Part shown: piece by piece, positions 7,710 through 11,002 of the stretch
How the letters are laid out: each line of letters opens with the position of its first letter
Numbering within the stretch: position 1 is the stretch's first letter
From: Microbacteriaceae bacterium
Lineage (GTDB): Bacteria > Actinomycetota > Actinomycetes > Actinomycetales > Microbacteriaceae
DNA: 11,002 nt
Assembly: GCA_024642605.1 (NCBI GenBank)
Contig: JAHEAT010000029.1
Coordinates: forward strand, 1 to 11,002
Direction of reading: 5' to 3'
The notes under the pieces: model-generated
The model's input: only the letters and a program-made list of their open reading frames with translations
Told to the model about the DNA's origin: nothing
Database searches by the model: none
Position numbers and translations under genes: made by a program

Positions 7710-7715
7710 CTGCCC

Positions 7716-9365
7716 GTGGCCTCTGCCAACCGCAACCCAAACGAATACCGTCACCGCGACCGCATCGAAATTAGACGAGCTCTAATTTCGGTTAGCGACA
7801 AGACCTCGCTACTCGACCTAGCCAGAGCACTCAACGCTTCGGGCGTAGACATCGTTTCTACAGGTTCGACTGCCAAGACCATAGCCGATGCCGGCATCGC
7901 CGTTACCGAGGTGAGTCAGGTAACCGGTTTTCCTGAGTCACTAGATGGCCGCGTCAAGACCCTGCACCCGAAGGTTCACGGAGGCCTGCTAGCTGACCTT
8001 CGCCTGGTTGACCACGAGAACCAACTAAACGAGCTCGGCATCGAAGCCTTCGAACTGGTTGTCGTAAACCTCTACCCGTTTATCGAAACCGTTGCATCTG
8101 GCGCTAAGGGCGACGCGGTTATCGAACAGATCGACATCGGCGGGCCAGCCATGGTTCGCGCTTCGGCGAAGAACCACGCCAATGTTGCCATCGTCGTCGA
8201 CCCCGCTAACTACGGCGAAATCATCGACTCGCTAGAAAAGGGCGGCACTACACTCGCTCAGCGTCGCACGTTAGCAGCCAACGCCTTTGCCCATACCGCA
8301 CGTTACGACTCGGCGGTGGCTCAGTGGTTTGCCAACGAGCTTGATGCACAGTGGCGCAAGGATGTCGGCCAAGATTCGTCAACCGAGGGTAAGAACGCTG
8401 GTTTTCCGCAGAACATAACCGTCGAGGCGAACCTCTCAAACGTGCTTCGCTACGGAGAGAACTCGCACCAAGCTGCCGCGCTCTACCGAACCGTCAGCGA
8501 GGGTGCATCTGCGGGTATCGCGCAGGGCCGCTTGCTCGGTGGCAAAGAAATGTCGTACAACAACTTCGTCGATGCCGACGCGGCGGTGCGTGCGGTCTTC
8601 GATCATTCCGAGCCGGCTGTTGCCATCATCAAGCACGCAAACCCTTGCGGTATCGCCATCGGAGATGCGAATGCTGCAGATGTCATCGCAGATGCTCACG
8701 CCAAGGCTCACATGTGCGATGCAGTTTCTGCGTTCGGTGGTGTGATTGCGGCGAATCGCCCGGTAACCAAGGCGATGGCCGAGCAGGTTGCCGAAATCTT
8801 CACCGAGGTGATCGTTGCGCCAGCATTCGATTTTGAAGCTCTCGCCATTCTCACCCAGAAGTCGAACCTGCGCATTCTGCAGTTGCCAACCAACTATGAG
8901 CCGATCAAGTATGAACTCAAGCAAGTTTCGGGTGGATTCCTGCTGCAGGAGGCCGACCAGGTTGAGAACCTAAACTTTGCCAGTTGGAAGCACGTGTCTG
9001 GCCCGAAAGCAGACCAGAACTTGCTCAACGAGATGCTCTTCGCTTGGCGAGCCTGCCGTGCAGTCAAGTCGAACGCCATTCTTCTAGCCAAGAACGGCGC
9101 CTCGGTTGGCATCGGTATGGGTCAGGTAAACCGCGTCGACTCTTGCCGACTAGCGGTTGAGCGCGCAGCGGGCCGAGCCAGGGGTGCCGTTGCGGCATCA
9201 GACGCATTCTTTCCTTTTGCCGACGGCCTTCAGGTTCTGCTAGATGCAGGAGTATCGGCAGTGGTTCAGCCAGGCGGTTCAAAACGCGACCCAGAGGTGA
9301 TTGCCGCGGCCGAGGCCGCCGGCATCACCATGTACTTCACCGACGAGCGTCACTTCTTTCACTAG
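7716..9365 (+). CDS. purH: Bifunctional AICAR transformylase / IMP cyclohydrolase
   Basis: PurH performs the last two steps of IMP synthesis: formylation of AICAR and ring closure. It has 549 residues from GTG 7716, chosen for its GAAAGG site and because family similarity begins at [15 protein letters not shown] (about 19-33). The N-terminal cyclohydrolase domain shows [29 protein letters not shown] (motif core R79-G90) and VNLYPF. The transformylase domain has RYGENSHQ (245-252), [11 protein letters not shown] from 280, the catalytic pair K306-H307 in [15 protein letters not shown] from 338, DAFFPFADG, and QPGGSKRD. The C-terminus is TDERHFFH, ending on the family's usual histidine. The NSHQ form replaces the common NPHQ, and the tail has TDERHF where TGxRHF is usual. 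Both sit outside the catalytic Lys-His pair, so activity should be intact. It is downstream of and co-oriented with purN. The stop codon lies inside a small inverted repeat. Confidence 0.97.
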   Translation: MASANRNPNEYRHRDRIEIRRALISVSDKTSLLDLARALNASGVDIVSTGSTAKTIADAGIAVTEVSQVTGFPESLDGRVKTLHPKVHGGLLADLRLVDHENQLNELGIEAFELVVVNLYPFIETVASGAKGDAVIEQIDIGGPAMVRASAKNHANVAIVVDPANYGEIIDSLEKGGTTLAQRRTLAANAFAHTARYDSAVAQWFANELDAQWRKDVGQDSSTEGKNAGFPQNITVEANLSNVLRYGENSHQAAALYRTVSEGASAGIAQGRLLGGKEMSYNNFVDADAAVRAVFDHSEPAVAIIKHANPCGIAIGDANAADVIADAHAKAHMCDAVSAFGGVIAANRPVTKAMAEQVAEIFTEVIVAPAFDFEALAILTQKSNLRILQLPTNYEPIKYELKQVSGGFLLQEADQVENLNFASWKHVSGPKADQNLLNEMLFAWRACRAVKSNAILLAKNGASVGIGMGQVNRVDSCRLAVERAAGRARGAVAASDAFFPFADGLQVLLDAGVSAVVQPGGSKRDPEVIAAAEAAGITMYFTDERHFFH

Positions 9366-9379
9366 AAGTCACTTTCTAG
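9362..9379. repeat. Inverted repeat at the purH stop (CTAGAA-6-TTCTAG)
   Basis: Two perfect 6-base arms, CTAGAA and TTCTAG, surround a GTCACT loop, and the purH TAG lies in the left arm. The hairpin is short, AT-rich and lacks a following T-run, so it is at best a weak terminator or an mRNA 3'-end stabiliser. It could equally be chance. Confidence 0.3.
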
Positions 9380-9405
9380 CAACAAAACCAACCCGCAATA
9401 ACTAA

Positions 9406-9411
9406 TAGGCT
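9406..9411 (+). promoter_or_regulatory. Candidate -10 box of mdh (TAGGCT)
   Basis: TAGGCT matches the common actinobacterial -10 form (TAGRCT/TANNNT). Transcription from about 9418 would give a leader of about 30 bases that includes the clear RBS at 9435-9441. No good -35 hexamer lies 16-18 bases upstream (CAAAAC-like sequence). A separate promoter is sensible because mdh is unrelated to purNH and is followed by its own terminator. Confidence 0.5.
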
Positions 9412-9434
9412 TGATGCCAAGCCACCAAATCTCT

Positions 9435-9441
9435 AGAGGAG
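9435..9441 (+). promoter_or_regulatory. Ribosome binding site of mdh (AGAGGAG)
   Basis: AGAGGAG is 6 bases before ATG 9448 and is the strongest Shine-Dalgarno sequence in the window. It fixes the mdh start and contrasts with the upstream genes that have none, suggesting high expression of mdh. Confidence 0.85.
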
Positions 9442-9447
9442 TTATTC

Positions 9448-10404
9448 ATGTCACGTCACGGCAAAGTTTCGGTTATCGGAGCCGGTTTTTACGGCACCAC
9501 CACCGCTCAGCGTCTAGCCGAATACGACATTTTCGAAACCGTTGTGCTAACCGACATCCTCGATGGCAAGCCTCAGGGCATTGCTCTAGACATCAACCAG
9601 TCGCGCGCCGTTGAAGGCTTCGAGACCGAACTGATTGGTGCAACCACTCTCCCTGATGGCTCGGGTTACGAGGCCATCGCCGACAGCGACATCGTTGTGA
9701 TCACCGCCGGTCTCCCTCGCAAGCCAGGCATGACCCGCATGGATCTTCTCGAAGTCAACGCCGGCATCGTCGGTGGAGTTGCTAAGAACATCGCCAAGTA
9801 CGCACCGAACGCTGTGATTCTCGTGGTTTCAAACCCATTAGATGAAATGACCGCGCTAGCTCAGAAGGCGTCCGGTTTTCCAAAAGAGCGCGTAATCGGT
9901 CAGGCCGGCGTGCTCGACACGGCACGCTTCACCAACTTCGTAGCTGAGGCCACCGGCGCTAAGGTTGCCGACGTCAAGACCCTAACCCTCGGCTCGCACG
10001 GCGAGACCATGGTGCCGGTGCCTAGCGTTTCGACCGTGAACGGCAAGAAGATTGTTGAAGTTCTGGGCGCCGAGAAGGTTGCCGAGTTGGTTGATCGCAC
10101 CCGCAACGGTGGCGCAGAGATTGTTGCGCTTCTAAAGACCGGTTCTGCCTATTACGCACCGAGCGCAGCAGTTGCACGCATGGCCAAAGCCGTGCACGAA
10201 GACTCAGGCGCTGTGTTTCCGGTTTGCGCATGGGTCGATGGCGAGTTTGGCATCTCGGGTGTTTACCTGGGTGTCGAAGCTCAGCTTGGCAAGGGCGGAA
10301 TCAAGAAGGTTGTTGAAACTCCGCTAGACGCCGATGAGCTAGAGGCACTAAAGGTTGCCGCCGAAGCAGTTCGAGCCAAGCAGGCCGACGTAGAAAACCT
10401 CTAG
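9448..10404 (+). CDS. mdh: NAD-dependent malate dehydrogenase, LDH-like type
   Basis: Malate dehydrogenase oxidises malate to oxaloacetate with NAD in the TCA cycle. It has 318 residues. The Rossmann loop is GAGFYG (11-16), and D36 at the end of the second strand favours NAD over NADP. Substrate-binding arginines R91 and R97 lie in AGLPRKPGMTRMDLL; an arginine at 91 in place of the lactate dehydrogenase glutamine specifies malate. NPLDEMT (129-135) precedes GQAGVLDTARF with D157 and R160, and the catalytic histidine is H184 in GSHGETMVP. The latter differs from the more usual GGHGDTMVP but keeps the histidine. The sequence belongs to the lactate-dehydrogenase-like MDH group (about 310 residues), not to the longer cytosolic-type MDH familiar from Mycobacterium and Streptomyces (about 328 residues, TGAAGQIGYSLLFRIA-type start). 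The gene stands alone, with its own -10 box, strong RBS and terminator. Confidence 0.95.
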   Translation: MSRHGKVSVIGAGFYGTTTAQRLAEYDIFETVVLTDILDGKPQGIALDINQSRAVEGFETELIGATTLPDGSGYEAIADSDIVVITAGLPRKPGMTRMDLLEVNAGIVGGVAKNIAKYAPNAVILVVSNPLDEMTALAQKASGFPKERVIGQAGVLDTARFTNFVAEATGAKVADVKTLTLGSHGETMVPVPSVSTVNGKKIVEVLGAEKVAELVDRTRNGGAEIVALLKTGSAYYAPSAAVARMAKAVHEDSGAVFPVCAWVDGEFGISGVYLGVEAQLGKGGIKKVVETPLDADELEALKVAAEAVRAKQADVENL

Positions 10405-10448
10405 GTCGCCCGGTCCACACAAAACTCGGGTGCCTGCATCCGCTAGAC

Positions 10449-10479
10449 AACCGCTTGCAAATCGCAGGCGGTTTTCTTG
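10449..10479 (+). terminator. Intrinsic terminator after mdh
   Basis: Arms AACCGCTTGC (10449-10458) and GCAGGCGGTT (10464-10473) form a 10-bp stem with one G-U pair and a 5-base AAATC loop. The stem runs straight into TTTTCTT. It lies 44 bases after the mdh stop and is the only convincing rho-independent terminator in the window. It separates mdh from the ABC exporter gene. Confidence 0.88.
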
Positions 10480-10512
10480 CGTTTAGTGCAATAACAGCTC
10501 TATTTGGCGTGT

Positions 10513-10518
10513 TAGCCT
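10513..10518 (+). promoter_or_regulatory. Candidate -10 box (TAGCCT) for the ABC exporter gene
   Basis: TAGCCT lies just downstream of the mdh terminator and fits TANNNT. Transcription would start near 10525, giving a leader of about 60 bases to TTG 10585, or almost none to the in-frame GTG 10528. No -35 element is evident. The rest of the 180-base gap 10405-10584 holds the terminator and nothing else I can recognise. Confidence 0.4.
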
Positions 10519-10584
10519 ACAAGGCTGGTGTCATTAGCGACCCAACGACTTTGTATCAACGCAGAACAAACCGAAAGTTTTAGA

Positions 10585-11002
10585 TTGTCCGAAAACACTG
10601 CCAAAGCTGGCACCATCCGCACGCTTGCGCGCATCTTTCCTTACACCAAGAAGGCATTGCCCCGCATCATCCTTGGAATGGTTGCAGCCCTGGCCGCGCA
10701 CATGCTGGCGCTATCGATTCCGGGTTTCTTACGCGGTCTAGTTGATGGAATCACCTCAAATACCACCTTCAACCAGATTCTCACCCCGGTGCTCTGGGTT
10801 TTGGGGCTCGGCGTTCTCGAGGCGCTAATGGTGCTAGGCCGTCGCTGGCTGGTGCTAACCCCTGGAACACACGTTGAGGCCAATCTGCGCCGCACCCTGT
10901 ATGCCAAACTTCAAAACCTGCCGGTTGCGTTTCACGACCGCTGGCCGAGCGGTCAGTTGCTTAGCCGCGCCACGCAAGATCTGAGCCTCATTCGCCGCTG
11001 GC
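10585..11002 (+). CDS. ABC-type exporter, N-terminal transmembrane part (truncated by window end)
   Basis: The gene runs off the window after 139 codons, all within the membrane domain of a type I (MsbA-like) ABC exporter. There is a short basic N-terminus (TIRTLARIFPYTKKALPR, about 10-27), then hydrophobic segments at about 28-50 and 65-85. The first long intracellular helix follows: VEANLRRTLYAKLQNLPVAFHDRW (97-120), then SGQLLSRATQDLSLIRR (122-138). The last piece is the conserved SGxLxSRxxxDxxxIR signature of this family. The nucleotide-binding domain must lie beyond the window, so half- or full-size and substrate cannot be judged. The start TTG 10585 is chosen for a GAAAG seven bases upstream and a typical N-terminus. 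GTG 10528 is an alternative in the same open frame, which begins after a TAG at 10513. The gene lies behind the mdh terminator, so it is a separate transcription unit. Confidence 0.88.
   Translation, partial: MSENTAKAGTIRTLARIFPYTKKALPRIILGMVAALAAHMLALSIPGFLRGLVDGITSNTTFNQILTPVLWVLGLGVLEALMVLGRRWLVLTPGTHVEANLRRTLYAKLQNLPVAFHDRWPSGQLLSRATQDLSLIRRW

Noticed and set aside
7521..7715. Upstream extension of the purH frame, which is open back to an ATG inside purN.
   Set aside because: It overlaps purN by about 170 bases and has no PurH-like sequence. GTG 7716 has a GAAAGG site at proper spacing and a normal N-terminus.
8448..8471. NSHQ in place of NPHQ in PurH as a sign of a broken transformylase.
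   Set aside because: This position varies in the family as far as I know. The catalytic Lys306-His307 and the other motifs are intact, so loss of function is not supported.
8436..8924. Long antisense open frame (162 codons) within purH, and others at 999-1358, 4580-4936 and 5357-5695.
   Set aside because: They lie fully opposite strongly conserved coding sequence, have no RBS or recognisable domain, and their composition is that of a reversed coding strand. They are shadow frames.
9411..9614. Open frame overlapping the mdh start in another frame.
   Set aside because: It is rich in Arg, Ser and His as expected of a frame-shifted reading of mdh. The strong AGAGGAG site points to ATG 9448.
10405..10584. 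The largest gap, examined for a tRNA, small RNA, riboswitch or attachment site.
   Set aside because: Apart from the terminator hairpin and a -10-like box, I see no cloverleaf, direct repeat or recognisable riboswitch core.
1..11002. Mobile elements, CRISPR arrays, toxin-antitoxin, restriction or other defence genes.
   Set aside because: No transposase, integrase, repeat array, or paired small genes are present. Every open stretch is accounted for by housekeeping genes on one strand with uniform base and codon use.

Overview
This window is an ordinary, densely packed stretch of core chromosome. It probably comes from an actinobacterium of the Microbacteriaceae, and most resembles small-genome freshwater (Luna-type) members such as Rhodoluna or Aquiluna. 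That assignment is inference. It rests on moderate GC (low to mid 50s by eye), very short intergenic gaps, frequent GTG/TTG starts, gene starts with a -10-like box but no Shine-Dalgarno sequence, and the order pcrA/uvrD1 - sucC - sucD - DUF6350(perM) - purN - purH. That order matches the Mycobacterium tuberculosis locus holding uvrD1, sucCD, Rv0955/perM, purN and purH. All real genes are on the + strand.

Layout: the 3' end of guaA (1-438); a cytoplasmic GlpQ-like glycerophosphodiester phosphodiesterase (468-1397); the UvrD/PcrA helicase (1410-3719); both subunits of succinyl-CoA synthetase (3765-4922, 4943-5830); a polytopic DUF6350/PerM-like membrane protein (5837-7099); purN (7109-7690) and purH (7716-9365); a lone LDH-like malate dehydrogenase with its own RBS, promoter candidate and strong intrinsic terminator (9448-10479); and the 5' end of a type I ABC exporter gene (10585 to the window edge). 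The longest stretch without a gene is 10405-10584 (180 bases). It holds the mdh terminator and a promoter candidate for the exporter.

The genes cover three activities. GuaA, PurN and PurH belong to purine synthesis: PurN uses 10-formyl-THF for the third step, PurH completes IMP, and GuaA makes GMP from XMP. SucCD and Mdh belong to the TCA cycle. PcrA and PerM link the locus to DNA repair and cell division.

I found no mobile element, CRISPR array, RNA gene, phage gene or defence system, and nothing that looks like an undescribed multi-gene system. The points worth a second look are small. Three TAA stop codons extend into TAAACT boxes that could be -10 elements of the next gene, and purN has exact leaderless spacing. 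A QLDLF peptide matching the sliding-clamp-binding consensus lies at the extreme N-terminus of PcrA, which also has only one cysteine. The malate dehydrogenase is of the LDH-like type.
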